From the NCBI RefSeq assembly GCF_016820635.1, contig NZ_WSFU01000137.1, positions 1 to 64,000 on the forward strand: a DNA stretch of 64,000 nucleotides, given 5' to 3'. The translations under genes were made by a program, and so were the position numbers. How positions within the stretch are numbered: position 1 is the stretch's first letter; each line of letters opens with the position of its first letter. Under the pieces are notes generated by a model. That model did not search any database. It was not told the DNA's origin and worked only from the letters and a program-made list of their open reading frames with translations. This DNA is from Anaeromonas gelatinilytica (lineage in GTDB: Bacteria; Bacillota; Clostridia; Tissierellales; SIT17). This document shows positions 24,597-34,228 of the stretch, piece after piece.

Positions 24597-27500
24597 ATGA
24601 AAAAAATAGAATTTGAATTTATTGGAGATCATAAAATTATAAGCAAAGTTAGTGAAGAAAGAGAAGATATTATAAAAATCAATTTTAAAAAAGGTTTAGA
24701 AAAGGCTATGATAAAACTAGATGATTTTAGTCATTGCCTTGTTTTTACTAAAGATAGTGATGAACTTTTTTGTTATGGAACAAAAATGCATATGGTAGAT
24801 GAAAAAAATGGTCAAATTTTAATTGAAAAAAATAATATAAAAGGTGAGATTATAGATATAAAGCCATATTTTCCATGTGAAGAAAATATAAAAGATATTT
24901 TTAAAAAACAAGAAGCTATTTTGATTCCTTTTAATGGGGATTCTATAGGAGAATATCTATTTATTAATAATGTAGGTGTAATACAGTTTCATGAATCTGA
25001 GTTTTTGACAAGTAAGAAAATAGAGTCAGAGTTAGAAAAGATAAAAGCAGGGGATTATATAAGAGTGCTCTGGTGGTTTCATAGATTTGATAAAAAAGAA
25101 TTTCGAAAGAATTATATGTGTAAACCTCCTTATGAAAATGCACCAAGATGTGGAGTTTTTGCTACAAGATCACCTGTAAGACCAAATCCTATTGCATCTA
25201 CAGTTGTAAAGGTAGAATTTGTGGATAAGTATAATCATTTTTTAAAGATTTGTGGATTTGATGGATTTGAGAATTCAAGGATACTTCAGATTATGTCTTA
25301 TAACGTTGTTGATACATTTAATGATGTTAAGGTGCCAAAGTGGGTAGAACATTGGACTGATTATAAAGTATTTAAAGAATCTAAAGGAAATATTGAATCA
25401 AATTACAGTGAATCAGAAAATATTATGGATGAAGAAAAAATTTATATACAAGAGCTTGAACCGAAAGATGAATTGGAACTAGAAAAGATGAATGTTAATG
25501 AAATTTTAGTAGAGAATGCTTCAATTCATAATTTAAAGAATGTTTCAGTAAAAATACCTAAAGAGAAAATTATAGTGTTTACAGGGGTAAGTGGTAGTGG
25601 GAAATCAAGTCTTGCATTTGATACTATATATCGTGAGAGTCAAAAACAATTTATTGATTTGTTTTTTTCAAATTTACCCATAGATAATAACATTAATGAT
25701 TCAAATGTAGAAAAAATAACTGGTCTACAACCAGCTATTGCTATTGATCAGAAGAACCTAGGGATGAATCCAAGATCAACAGTTGGATCAGTATCTGGAA
25801 CAGCGGATTATTTAAAATTATTATATGCTACTATTGGTAAAAGAATATGTCCTAATTGTCATGAATTTGTTCCTGATAATAATGTTTGTAGTAAATGCGG
25901 TACTATTTATTTTCAATTGACACCATCTTTATTTAGTTATAATAATCCTGATTATATGTGCCCTGTTTGTAAAGGGTTAGGAGAAGAAATGCAGATTGAT
26001 GTTAATTTAATAGTAAGTAATCCACAAAAATCAATTTTAGATGGGGCTTCAGTTTGGTGGGGAAAATTAAGAAAATATAGGGAGAATCCTAATGCAAATT
26101 GGATGAAAGGAGAGGTACTTGCACTAGCTGATGATATGAAAGAGGATTTAGAAGTACCTTTTAAGGAACTTTCTGCTAAATTTAAAGAACAACTTTTTTA
26201 TGGTACAGGTAATAGAAAAGTTAGTTTAAATTATGAAAATTCTAATGGTAGAAAAGGAACTATAACAAGACCTGTTGAGGGAGTAGTGAATACTATTCAT
26301 CGTCTTTTAAAAGATAATAATGCAGATAAATCTATAAAGCACCTTGAACGTTTTATTGTAAAAAGGAAATGTAGTCGTTGCAATGGAGAACGTTTGATGG
26401 AAGAAGGACGGTTAGTACAAATTGGAATGACAAGATATCCAGAAGTTGCGTCTATGAATATTACAAATTTAAGTGATTGGTGTCATAGAATATACAATTC
26501 ATTAAGTGATGATGAGAGAAAAAAATCAAAAGCTATTTTCATGAAACTTTTGTATCGATTAAGGAAAATAGAACAAGTTGGGTTAGGATATTTAAGTTTA
26601 GATAGAAGTATTCCTTCTCTTTCTGGTGGAGAAGCTCAAAGATTGAAGCTTGCGATTCAATTTGGTTCAGGGTTAACAAATATTCTTTATATAATGGATG
26701 AGCCATCTAAAGGACTTCATCCAAGAGATTATAGTTTTCTTATGAAAAGTATTAAAGATTTGAAGAAACTTAAGAATACAGTTATTATGGTAGAACATAA
26801 AAAAGAATTTATTGACATGGCAGATTATATAGTGGAGATAGGGCCAAGAGCAGGAAAATATGGTGGTGAATTAATACGAGCTGAAGAAGTGAATATTGAT
26901 CAAAAATTATCAAAACTAACTGAACAGAAGAAAGGTACTGACAAATTTAATTTTAAGCCTAAGAGTAAAATTATTAATATGGATAGAAAATTAACATTAA
27001 AAGGTGCAACTACTAATAATCTAAAAAATATTGATATTACTATACCACTTTCAAAATTAATTTGTGTTATTGGTGTAAGTGGTTCAGGGAAGAGTAGCTT
27101 AGTATCTAAAACTTTATATCCCTCTATTTCAAAGGCACTAGGGAAAAGTATTGATACTACCGGGGATTATGAAGAAATCATTGGAATAGAAAATTTAAAA
27201 GAGGTTTATTATGTTAGTCAAAATGCAATTGGAAGAACTCCGCGATCTAATCCTGGAACTTACTCAGGAGTGTTTGATTTGATAAGAGATTTTTATGCTA
27301 ATTTAGACGATTCAAAGAATAAGAAATTGACTAAGGAACATTTTAGCTTCAATAGTAAAAAAGGACAATGTCCAAAATGTAAAGGAACTGGTCACATAGT
27401 TGTTCCTATGCACTTTATGTCAGATATTTATACTACATGTTCAAAGTGTAATGGAGAAAGATATAGAGATAAAGTTTTAGAAGTGAAATATAAAGGATAT

Positions 27501-27920
27501 ACTATTTCAGATTTATTAAAACTTGAAATTAATGATGTAAAAGAAATATTCAAAGAAGAGAAAAAGATTTTTTCTATACTTGATATGTTGGATAAAGTAG
27601 GAGTATCTTATATAAAATTAGGTCAAAATGCAACGACTCTTTCAGGTGGAGAAGCACAAAGAATAAAACTTGCAAAAGAATTATGCCTAGGTAAAACAAA
27701 AGATGTATTATATATTTTGGATGAACCTACAATTGGTCTTCATGATGAGGATGTAAAAAATTTAATACATGTATTAAAAGAACTAACTAATAAAGGAGCT
27801 ACTGTTATAGTAATAGAGCATAATCCGTTTCTTATACAGAAAGCTGAATGGATTATTGAGATGGGACCAGAAGGTGGAGATTTAGGTGGCTATATTATTA
27901 ATGAAGGTTGGTTGATATAG
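24597..27920 (+). CDS. Fusion of TrmO-like domain(s) with a UvrA-like ABC ATPase
   Basis: This 1107-residue protein joins two families. Residues 1-100 look like a degenerate TsaA/TrmO unit (LDDFSHCLVF at 41-50, IDIKPYFPC at 86-94, no SAM loop). Residues about 110-265 form a second unit with the intact loop PRCGVFATRSPVRPNPIA (183-200), the SAM-binding signature of the tRNA methyltransferase TrmO. From about 298 it is a complete UvrA-like protein: two Walker A motifs (TGVSGSGKSSLAFDTIY; GVSGSGKSSLVSK), two LSGGEAQR signatures, two DEPS/T-x-GLH Walker B motifs and four zinc-type CxxC clusters. The APVVRGRKGEY-type UvrB-binding region is absent. This suggests a stress or drug-resistance role rather than excision repair. 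Confidence 0.85.
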   Translation: MKKIEFEFIGDHKIISKVSEEREDIIKINFKKGLEKAMIKLDDFSHCLVFTKDSDELFCYGTKMHMVDEKNGQILIEKNNIKGEIIDIKPYFPCEENIKDIFKKQEAILIPFNGDSIGEYLFINNVGVIQFHESEFLTSKKIESELEKIKAGDYIRVLWWFHRFDKKEFRKNYMCKPPYENAPRCGVFATRSPVRPNPIASTVVKVEFVDKYNHFLKICGFDGFENSRILQIMSYNVVDTFNDVKVPKWVEHWTDYKVFKESKGNIESNYSESENIMDEEKIYIQELEPKDELELEKMNVNEILVENASIHNLKNVSVKIPKEKIIVFTGVSGSGKSSLAFDTIYRESQKQFIDLFFSNLPIDNNINDSNVEKITGLQPAIAIDQKNLGMNPRSTVGSVSGTADYLKLLYATIGKRICPNCHEFVPDNNVCSKCGTIYFQLTPSLFSYNNPDYMCPVCKGLGEEMQIDVNLIVSNPQKSILDGASVWWGKLRKYRENPNANWMKGEVLALADDMKEDLEVPFKELSAKFKEQLFYGTGNRKVSLNYENSNGRKGTITRPVEGVVNTIHRLLKDNNADKSIKHLERFIVKRKCSRCNGERLMEEGRLVQIGMTRYPEVASMNITNLSDWCHRIYNSLSDDERKKSKAIFMKLLYRLRKIEQVGLGYLSLDRSIPSLSGGEAQRLKLAIQFGSGLTNILYIMDEPSKGLHPRDYSFLMKSIKDLKKLKNTVIMVEHKKEFIDMADYIVEIGPRAGKYGGELIRAEEVNIDQKLSKLTEQKKGTDKFNFKPKSKIINMDRKLTLKGATTNNLKNIDITIPLSKLICVIGVSGSGKSSLVSKTLYPSISKALGKSIDTTGDYEEIIGIENLKEVYYVSQNAIGRTPRSNPGTYSGVFDLIRDFYANLDDSKNKKLTKEHFSFNSKKGQCPKCKGTGHIVVPMHFMSDIYTTCSKCNGERYRDKVLEVKYKGYTISDLLKLEINDVKEIFKEEKKIFSILDMLDKVGVSYIKLGQNATTLSGGEAQRIKLAKELCLGKTKDVLYILDEPTIGLHDEDVKNLIHVLKELTNKGATVIVIEHNPFLIQKAEWIIEMGPEGGDLGGYIINEGWLI

Positions 27921-27929
27921 ATTTTTTAA

Positions 27930-28136
27930 AAATTTGAATTACTAGTTGGTTATTATGAGTTTCATACAGATGAATTACTAAATTTTCAACTTTATAGATT
28001 TTATAGTTCTGAACTAATTAAATATGAGACTCTTTATGAAGTGTCTAAAAAAATCAAAAATTCCAAAGGTTTTAATATAATGAGTAAGAAGGATGTGTCT
28101 ATTTATATGGGTAATATTGATTTTTTGATTTTATAA
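27930..28136 (+). pseudogene. Possible coding remnant downstream of the fusion gene
   Basis: An open frame of 68 codons without a suitable start runs from the stop codon at 27927 to TAA at 28134. The predicted peptide (with pieces such as YYEFHTDELLNFQLYRFYSS and YETLYEVSKKIKNSKGFN) looks protein-like in composition, rich in aromatic and charged residues in the pattern of a folded protein. No ribosome binding site precedes any usable ATG except a late one at about 28080. I do not recognise the family. It may be the tail of a deleted gene. Confidence 0.35.
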
Positions 28137-28171
28137 TGATAGAATTAAGTCATTGAATCGGCTGATGAAGA

Positions 28172-28220
28172 TCGCTCGTACACTCGTCACTTTAGTGGTG
28201 AGTTAGAGCGACATTTTTAT
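28172..28220 (+). terminator. Terminator-like hairpin
   Basis: TCGCTC (28172-28177) pairs with GAGCGA (28206-28211); inner CACTCGTCAC and GTGGTGAG extend the stem, and CATTTTTATT follows. It probably ends the AraC/TrmO-UvrA transcript. Confidence 0.7.
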
Positions 28221-28272
28221 TATATGTAAATCATATCTTTTATCTAATTTAGAGTAATTTTTTAAGAGTTAT

Positions 28273-28286
28273 CGGTCGGTTGACCG
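28273..28286. promoter_or_regulatory. GC-rich dyad CGGTC-GGTT-GACCG
   Basis: A short inverted repeat stands out from the AT-rich background 49 bases before the next gene. Its form recalls TetR-family operators, but no TetR gene is adjacent. Kept as a weak regulatory candidate. Confidence 0.3.
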
Positions 28287-28334
28287 TCAAATTATTGAAG
28301 TTGTATGATTTATAAATTTATTGGGGTGAAGTAA

Positions 28335-28916
28335 ATGAAAAAAATAGATGTATATGCAAAAATAATTAGAATTCTTACAATTGCACCGATTATGGCATTA
28401 TGTGCTTTAAGTATTCTTTATAGATTATGTCCGGATATATTTATTGGATATTTTGATTATATTGCATCAATTATATTTCTTACAGTATTACCAATATCGG
28501 CTTATCCATTACAACCTTTTATACCTAAGTTTTGTTTTAAAGGTAGAGAAGGACAGCGTAATTTAGCTATTATAATGGGAGTTTTAGGATATTTGTTTAG
28601 TATTGTATTTGCTTTATATTTTAATGTATCTAAAGAATTATTAATTATTTATTTAGTATATTTTATATCTGGTATAGGAATTGTATTGTTTAATAGAATA
28701 TTAAAGATTCGTGCAAGTGGACATGCATGTGGAATAGTAGGTCCTATTTCAATTTTAGTTTATTTTATTGGATTAAAGGCTCTTTTAGGAGTTATTATTG
28801 TTTTATTAGTATACTGGGCATCCCTTAAAATCAAGCGTCATACAGTATCTCAATTATTTTGGGGTAGTTTAATTCCTATATGTTCTTTGATTATAGCAGT
28901 ATTATATGTAAATTAA
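28335..28916 (+). CDS. Membrane protein, PAP2-like
   Basis: The 193-residue membrane protein has about six hydrophobic segments. Two polar motifs suggest a relative of PAP2 phosphatases: RASGHACGIVGP at about residues 126-137 recalls the PSGH motif, and IKRHTVSQLFWGS at about 166-178 recalls the R-x(n)-H active-site region. The first PAP2 motif (KxxxxxxRP) is not clear, so catalytic activity is uncertain. A GGGGTG ribosome binding site precedes the ATG. Neighbours give no functional hint. Confidence 0.6.
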   Translation: MKKIDVYAKIIRILTIAPIMALCALSILYRLCPDIFIGYFDYIASIIFLTVLPISAYPLQPFIPKFCFKGREGQRNLAIIMGVLGYLFSIVFALYFNVSKELLIIYLVYFISGIGIVLFNRILKIRASGHACGIVGPISILVYFIGLKALLGVIIVLLVYWASLKIKRHTVSQLFWGSLIPICSLIIAVLYVN

Positions 28917-29050
28917 TAGATAAGTAGAGAAAGATATAATATGAAAAATACATATGGTGTTGTAACCTTTATAGTATAGTTTGAATAGAATATATTTATA
29001 TATCCTTTTAATATTTATGGGTTTTCAAATTTTTAATTAGGAGTATGATT

Positions 29051-29686
29051 ATGATTGAAACTATATTAATTGCATCATCTATATGTATTGATTCTTTTGC
29101 TTTAGCTGTTACTTATGGTATTAAAAAGATAAGAATTCCTATATTAATTCTATTTGCTATAGATTTATTTTCTATTATTATATTAGGAATGTCTGTTTTT
29201 TTTGGTCATATTGTAAGGCAGTTTATAACAAATTTTACTGCTACTTTATTAAGTAGCATTATTTTGATTATTTTAGGTTCATTACTTATTTTAGAAGGTT
29301 ATATTAAACATCTAGCTACTACTAAAAATAGAGAGGATTCTGAAAAAAGTCTAGTTAAATTTCAGATACCAAAATTAGGAATAATTGTAGATATTGCTCT
29401 TGATGTAACAAAAGCTGATTTAGATGTTTCAGGAGATATTTGTTTAAAAGAATCTCTATATATAGGAATAATATTATCAATTGATTCTTTAGGGGTAGGA
29501 TTTGGTTATGCTATAGGTGGAGCTAATATAATATATTTTCTAATATTTGTGTTTTTAATAAATTTTATATCACTTTTGGGCGGATCATTATTAGGTGAGA
29601 GAATTAAACAATATAAATCACAGCTAAAGACATCTTTTTTAGCCGGAATAATATTGATTACTCTTAGTATATTGAAGTGGGTGTAG
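29051..29686 (+). CDS. ytaF: YtaF-type sporulation membrane protein (MntP-like fold)
   Basis: The 211-residue membrane protein belongs to the MntP/YtaF group. The start reads IETILIASSICIDSFALAVT, with the Asp typical of this cation-transport fold. The central YtaF segment DVTKADLDVSGDICLKESLY is followed by a second repeat ILSIDSLGVGFGYAIGGA. YtaF is associated with sporulation in Bacillus; its transport function is unproven. I use ATG 29051, seven bases after AGGAG; the in-frame ATG at 29045 is too close to the ribosome binding site. Confidence 0.85.
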   Translation: MIETILIASSICIDSFALAVTYGIKKIRIPILILFAIDLFSIIILGMSVFFGHIVRQFITNFTATLLSSIILIILGSLLILEGYIKHLATTKNREDSEKSLVKFQIPKLGIIVDIALDVTKADLDVSGDICLKESLYIGIILSIDSLGVGFGYAIGGANIIYFLIFVFLINFISLLGGSLLGERIKQYKSQLKTSFLAGIILITLSILKWV

Positions 29687-29797
29687 ACAGAATATGATAA
29701 ATGTTTATTTAATATAAAGTTTTGAAATCTAGTTGTATTTTACTGTTTTAATTAGGCATACTAACTTAGAGAATAAAAATTTAAATGGAGGTTAGGT

Positions 29798-31711
29798 ATG
29801 TCTGAAAATATTTTAGAAAGAACAGAAGGTCGTGTAAGTTATCATGATTCTGTGGAAGAGATGCTTAAAAGGATAAGGGATGATGGACTTTCAAGTGTAT
29901 TTTCTAGGTGGGACAATCAGGAAAAAATACGTTGTAAGTTTTGTCTTCAAGGATTAAGTTGTCAATTATGTAGTCAAGGACCTTGTAGAATTAGTGATAA
30001 GGCAGGAGCAGAAAAAGGAGTTTGCGGTATTGGTCCAGATGCTATGGCTATGAGAAATTTCCTCATGAGAAATATTATGGGAGCAGCTACTTATGGTCAT
30101 CATGCTTTTGAAGCCTTTAGAACATTAAAGGCTACAGGTGAAGGAAAAACATCTTTTAAGATTACTGATGTGGATAAATTAAAATGGATGTGTGAAAAAA
30201 CTGGTATTGATACAAATCAAGATATAACTCAATTGGCAATTCAATTAGCAGATCTTTTAGATAGAGAAATGAAAGTAACTCCTGATGAAGAAAGTATTAT
30301 GGTGAAGGCTTTTGCACCAAAGAAGAGAATAAAGGTTTGGAGAGATTTGAATCTTTATCCTACAGGTATAGAACATGATGTACAAAATTCTATAGCAAGT
30401 TGTTTAACAAATGTAGATGGAGACTATGTATCATTAGCGAAGAAAGGTCTTCGTTTAGGATTATCAACTATATATACTGCTCAAATAGGTTTGGAAATGG
30501 TTCAAGACATCTTGTTTGGAACACCAATGCCTCATGAAGTTGATGTAGATATGGGTATTATGAATCCTGATTATGTAAATATAGCGTTTAATGGACATCA
30601 ACCTTGGATAGGGGTTGCAACTTTACAAAAAGCAAAAATGGAAGAATATCAGGAAAGAGCAAGAAAAGCTGGTGCGAAAGGAATACGAATTGTAGGATCA
30701 ATTGAAACTGGTCAAGAGTTACTTCAAAGATTTGAAACAGATGATGTTTTTGTTGGACTTATGGGAAATTGGCTAGCAATTGAACCTTTTTTAGCGACTG
30801 GAACTGTAGATGCTCTTGTTATGGAGGAAAATTGTTCGCCACCAGCAATAGATCAATATGCTGAAAAGTATCAAGTTGCATTAGTAAGTGTTAGTACTAT
30901 AATTGGAGTACCAGGAACAGAGCATGAGATGCCATATTATCCAGCAAAAGCGGATGAAATGGCAGATAATTGTATTGAAATTGCAATAGAGAATTTTAAA
31001 AAGAGACATGGAAAAATAGAGCCTATGGTTCCAAAACATAAAAGAAAGGCTATTGCAGGATTTTCTACTGAAGCTGTTCTTGGAGCTATAGGAAATGACC
31101 TTGATGTCTTAGTTGATGTTATTACAAAGGGACAGATTAAAGGAATAGTTGCTTTAGCAAACTGTGCAACTTTAAGAAATGGTCCTCATGATTGGAATAC
31201 TGTGAATATCACAAAAGAATTAATAAAGAGAGATATATTAGTGGTTGCTGGAGGTTGTGGTAATCATGGTTTAGAGGTGGCTGGATTGTGTAATATTGAT
31301 GCAATTGATATGGCAGGAAATGGACTAAAAGGAGTATGTAAAGCATTAGGAATACCTCCAGTATTAAGTTTTGGTACATGTACAGATACAGGAAGAATAT
31401 CTATGCTTGTAACTGCTTTGGCAGATCATTTGAATGTAGATATTCCTGATCTTCCAATTGCTGTTACTGCTCCAGAATGGATGGAACAAAAGGCTACAAT
31501 TGATGGAATGTTTGCAGTAGCTTATGGAGCATATACACATCTTTCACCAACACCATTCTTATCAGGTGCTCCAGATCTTATAAAGCTTCTTACAGAAGAT
31601 GTAGAAGGATTAACAGGTGGAAAAGTGGCTATAGGGGATGATCCTGTTGAAGCAGCAAAGGATATAGAATCCCATATAATTAATAAAAGAGAAAAAATGG
31701 AGCTTCAATAG
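29798..31711 (+). CDS. cooS: CooS-family protein lacking a canonical C-cluster cysteine
   Basis: The 637-residue protein has the scaffold of Ni-Fe carbon monoxide dehydrogenase. B-cluster Cys residues are intact (C55, C58, C63, C76). At the active site His267 (FNGHQP), Cys346, Cys456, Cys487 and Cys528 (FGTCTD) align with the expected ligands. The canonical GICCTG segment reads G-S-I-E-T-G, putting Glu303 where the Cys295 equivalent should be. The D-cluster also differs: C46-K-F-C49 is present but the usual Cys before C55 is Ser54. CODH-like proteins missing this cysteine, such as CooS-V of Carboxydothermus, have been reported to hold a hybrid Fe-S-O cluster and lack CO activity. No cooC, cooF or acs gene is adjacent. 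Confidence 0.85.
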   Translation: MSENILERTEGRVSYHDSVEEMLKRIRDDGLSSVFSRWDNQEKIRCKFCLQGLSCQLCSQGPCRISDKAGAEKGVCGIGPDAMAMRNFLMRNIMGAATYGHHAFEAFRTLKATGEGKTSFKITDVDKLKWMCEKTGIDTNQDITQLAIQLADLLDREMKVTPDEESIMVKAFAPKKRIKVWRDLNLYPTGIEHDVQNSIASCLTNVDGDYVSLAKKGLRLGLSTIYTAQIGLEMVQDILFGTPMPHEVDVDMGIMNPDYVNIAFNGHQPWIGVATLQKAKMEEYQERARKAGAKGIRIVGSIETGQELLQRFETDDVFVGLMGNWLAIEPFLATGTVDALVMEENCSPPAIDQYAEKYQVALVSVSTIIGVPGTEHEMPYYPAKADEMADNCIEIAIENFKKRHGKIEPMVPKHKRKAIAGFSTEAVLGAIGNDLDVLVDVITKGQIKGIVALANCATLRNGPHDWNTVNITKELIKRDILVVAGGCGNHGLEVAGLCNIDAIDMAGNGLKGVCKALGIPPVLSFGTCTDTGRISMLVTALADHLNVDIPDLPIAVTAPEWMEQKATIDGMFAVAYGAYTHLSPTPFLSGAPDLIKLLTEDVEGLTGGKVAIGDDPVEAAKDIESHIINKREKMELQ

Positions 31712-31716
31712 GATTA

Positions 31717-31748
31717 AAAAATAGAGGTATTATAATACCTCTATTTTA
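31717..31748. terminator. Bidirectional terminator after cooS-like gene
   Basis: AAAATAGAGGTAT and ATACCTCTATTTT form a 13-bp stem with a short TATA-containing loop. It separates the CooS-like gene from the convergent DUF2207 gene. Confidence 0.85.
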
Positions 31749-31754
31749 ATATTA

Positions 31755-33563
31755 TTAGAATCCTCCAGCGCCGCCACCGCCAGCACCTCCACCACCTCCA
31801 GCTGAGAAATTTCCTCCTGAAGATGGGTTAATTGTTTCTCCAAAGGAACTATTTATGCTTTTATCAAACATATTATTATTATTAGTATTTAATAGAAAAT
31901 ACCAGTATATCCAACTATTATTATAGGATGAGTTATTCTTAGAGTCTTCTTTATTAATATTAAATTTCTGCAATATTTTTTTGTCAATTCCTAGGCTTAA
32001 AGAATATATCAAGGATATATCTAAAGAATATTTATTAAAATCATCTATAGAAGAATAGTTTTTAAATGTTTTCATATATTTTTTAAATTCTTTCCAGTTT
32101 TTATATTGATTATATCCATAATCTGAATATCTAAAAAAGAATGAAATTCCATATATTAATAGGATTGTTGATATGATTATACTTGTTAATCCAAACAAAC
32201 TTCCATATACTATTGTAAATATACCAATTAATAGTAGTATAGTGAATGATAATATTAATAATAATCCATATTTGTTTTTACTTTTGTCAAAATATCCTTT
32301 AGATATAGTATTTTCTTTTATTTTTATAACCCATTCACTATAATAGTTCGTAAATTTAGCGTTATTTTTATCACTAAATTCTTTTATTTCCTGAGTAGTT
32401 ACAGATTCTTTATTACCTATCTTATTTATTAACCAATCGATAAAATGCTTTTCGTGACTTAGTAAGTAATCATCTGGTTCTTTCATTTTTGTAATAATAA
32501 AATCTTTTTCAACAGACTTTTTATTTTTCATTTCTTTTCCATCACATACTTTGATATATCCCTTTCTGAAAAGATCAAGTATTGTTGCAATTATAGTGTT
32601 TGGATTTATTGTCTTATTAGTCAAATATGTAGCTATAGCTGGTGTACAATCTTCGGGTATGTTATTATATTGTTGATTTTCAAAAAAATCTTTTTTCCTT
32701 CTAAATTTAGCAAATAATATGATAAATAATGCTAAACCGAGGATTGATACTATTATAGAAGTATCTTCTAATATATTTCCAATAGCTTTTTTTCGTTCGT
32801 TTTTTTTCTCTATATCTTTTTGTAATGAAGCCTCTTCTTCTAATATATTTGAATAATTATTTTTATCAACAATATTGTTTGATAATGGAATAAATTCTTT
32901 TGGAAATAATATTCTTCCTTCAATAAAAGTGTCCCTAGGAACATCATTTACATGTAAATTGAATATATCATTTGTTTTTCTACTTATCTTCCCATTTAAT
33001 GGACCGTGGGCGAAAAGTTTTACTTTATTATCTATGTCTTTTTTAGCAAGTTGAATATCTACTGTAAAACTATCTATAGGAGTTTTATTTTCACTACCTA
33101 AAAATTTATAATATAATTCTCCTATATCATTATATTTTATAGCAACATCTTTAACTAAATAGCTTAGTCTAAAGGTTTTTTGTTGGTTTTTTGAAGGAGA
33201 GAATATTTGAACTATCTTTTTATTTGAATCATTATCAATTACAAATACTCCTTGATCTCCATTTTCAGCATCATCAACCTGGGTATATTCAGTACTTGTA
33301 TCTTTTGATATTTCTTTTATGTTTATATCGGTTACACCTGAAGTTTTTTCTAGAATGATCTCTCTAAATACTCCATTAAATTCATCATTAAATTTAAAAG
33401 TGATATCTTCAACTATATTTAAATCTCCATTCTTTAAAAGATTTGCCTCAACTTCCCATGTTGTAATAGTTAAATCATCATCTGCTTTTGAATTACTGGG
33501 AAAAGAAATAATGAGTATTATTGTAAATAAGAATATTAATATTATATTAAGGTTTTTCTTCAC
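31755..33563 (-). CDS. DUF2207 membrane protein with Gly-rich C-terminus
   Basis: The 602-residue protein starts (GTG codon, GGAGTG upstream) with a signal peptide, IILIFLFTIILIISFPSNSKA. An extracellular beta-rich DUF2207 domain (about 30-230) includes WEVEANLLKNGDLNIVEDIT. Membrane helices follow near 265-287 and 430-470, with a cytoplasmic region between them. The end is a Gly-rich tail, FSAGGGGGAGGGGAGGF, a hallmark of this family. The function of DUF2207 proteins is unknown; they are common in Bacillota. It is a single-gene unit converging on the CooS-like gene. Confidence 0.87.
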   Translation of the reverse strand: MKKNLNIILIFLFTIILIISFPSNSKADDDLTITTWEVEANLLKNGDLNIVEDITFKFNDEFNGVFREIILEKTSGVTDINIKEISKDTSTEYTQVDDAENGDQGVFVIDNDSNKKIVQIFSPSKNQQKTFRLSYLVKDVAIKYNDIGELYYKFLGSENKTPIDSFTVDIQLAKKDIDNKVKLFAHGPLNGKISRKTNDIFNLHVNDVPRDTFIEGRILFPKEFIPLSNNIVDKNNYSNILEEEASLQKDIEKKNERKKAIGNILEDTSIIVSILGLALFIILFAKFRRKKDFFENQQYNNIPEDCTPAIATYLTNKTINPNTIIATILDLFRKGYIKVCDGKEMKNKKSVEKDFIITKMKEPDDYLLSHEKHFIDWLINKIGNKESVTTQEIKEFSDKNNAKFTNYYSEWVIKIKENTISKGYFDKSKNKYGLLLILSFTILLLIGIFTIVYGSLFGLTSIIISTILLIYGISFFFRYSDYGYNQYKNWKEFKKYMKTFKNYSSIDDFNKYSLDISLIYSLSLGIDKKILQKFNINKEDSKNNSSYNNSWIYWYFLLNTNNNNMFDKSINSSFGETINPSSGGNFSAGGGGGAGGGGAGGF

Positions 33564-33769
33564 TTAATCACTCCTTAAATTTATTATTTCATTTTATAAA
33601 AGAAGACATATTTAATATAATTATATTGTATTAATATTTATAATTCAACTAATATAGATATTAGTTGAATATAATTGTATAAAATAAGGTCAAAGTAATA
33701 TAAAGATGATATAATGAATATTAATAGAGATATTATAAAATAATGGATGTATTATAAAGGAGAGAAATA

Positions 33770-34172
33770 ATGAATTGGTTAAGAAAATTTATGGAAGCTA
33801 GATCAGGAGGAGATCAACTTTCTAGTGGTTTAGTAATATTATCAATAATTTTTATAATAATAAGTCGATTTACTAATTGGACTATATTCGTATTATTTAG
33901 TTATATTCCTCTGGCAATATCTATTTATAGAATATTTTCTAAGAATATACAAAAACGTAGAATGGAAAATTATAAGTTTATGATATTATTAAGTCCTGCT
34001 TATTTTAAATTTAAGAAATTATCTAACAGATTAAAAGATATGAAAACTCATAAATATTTAAAAATATTTAAAATGTCCAAATTGTAAGACTAAACTAAGG
34101 TTACCAAAAAACAAAGGAAAAATTAAGATAAAATGCCCTAAATGTAATATTGAATTTATAAAGAAAACTTAA
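33770..34172 (+). pseudogene. Frameshifted twin of the zinc-ribbon membrane protein
   Basis: The intact twin is at 35459. Here the first 96 or so residues match it closely (MNWLRKFMEARSGGDQL, two membrane helices, KNIQKRRMENYKF). A 10-base tandem duplication, AAATATTTA-A-AAATATTTA (34052-34070), then shifts the frame, and translation stops at 34087 after FKMSKL. In the shifted frame the zinc ribbon survives without stops to TAA 34170-34172: CPNCKTKLRLPKN, then IKCPKCNIEF. The mutation therefore seems recent, or the repeat may switch on and off by slippage. The truncated product would still make a membrane protein without its metal site. Confidence 0.8.
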
Positions 34173-34228
34173 TAATATATATATTAAGTATTTATATTTA
34201 AAAAACATGTAAATAGGATGGTGATAAA

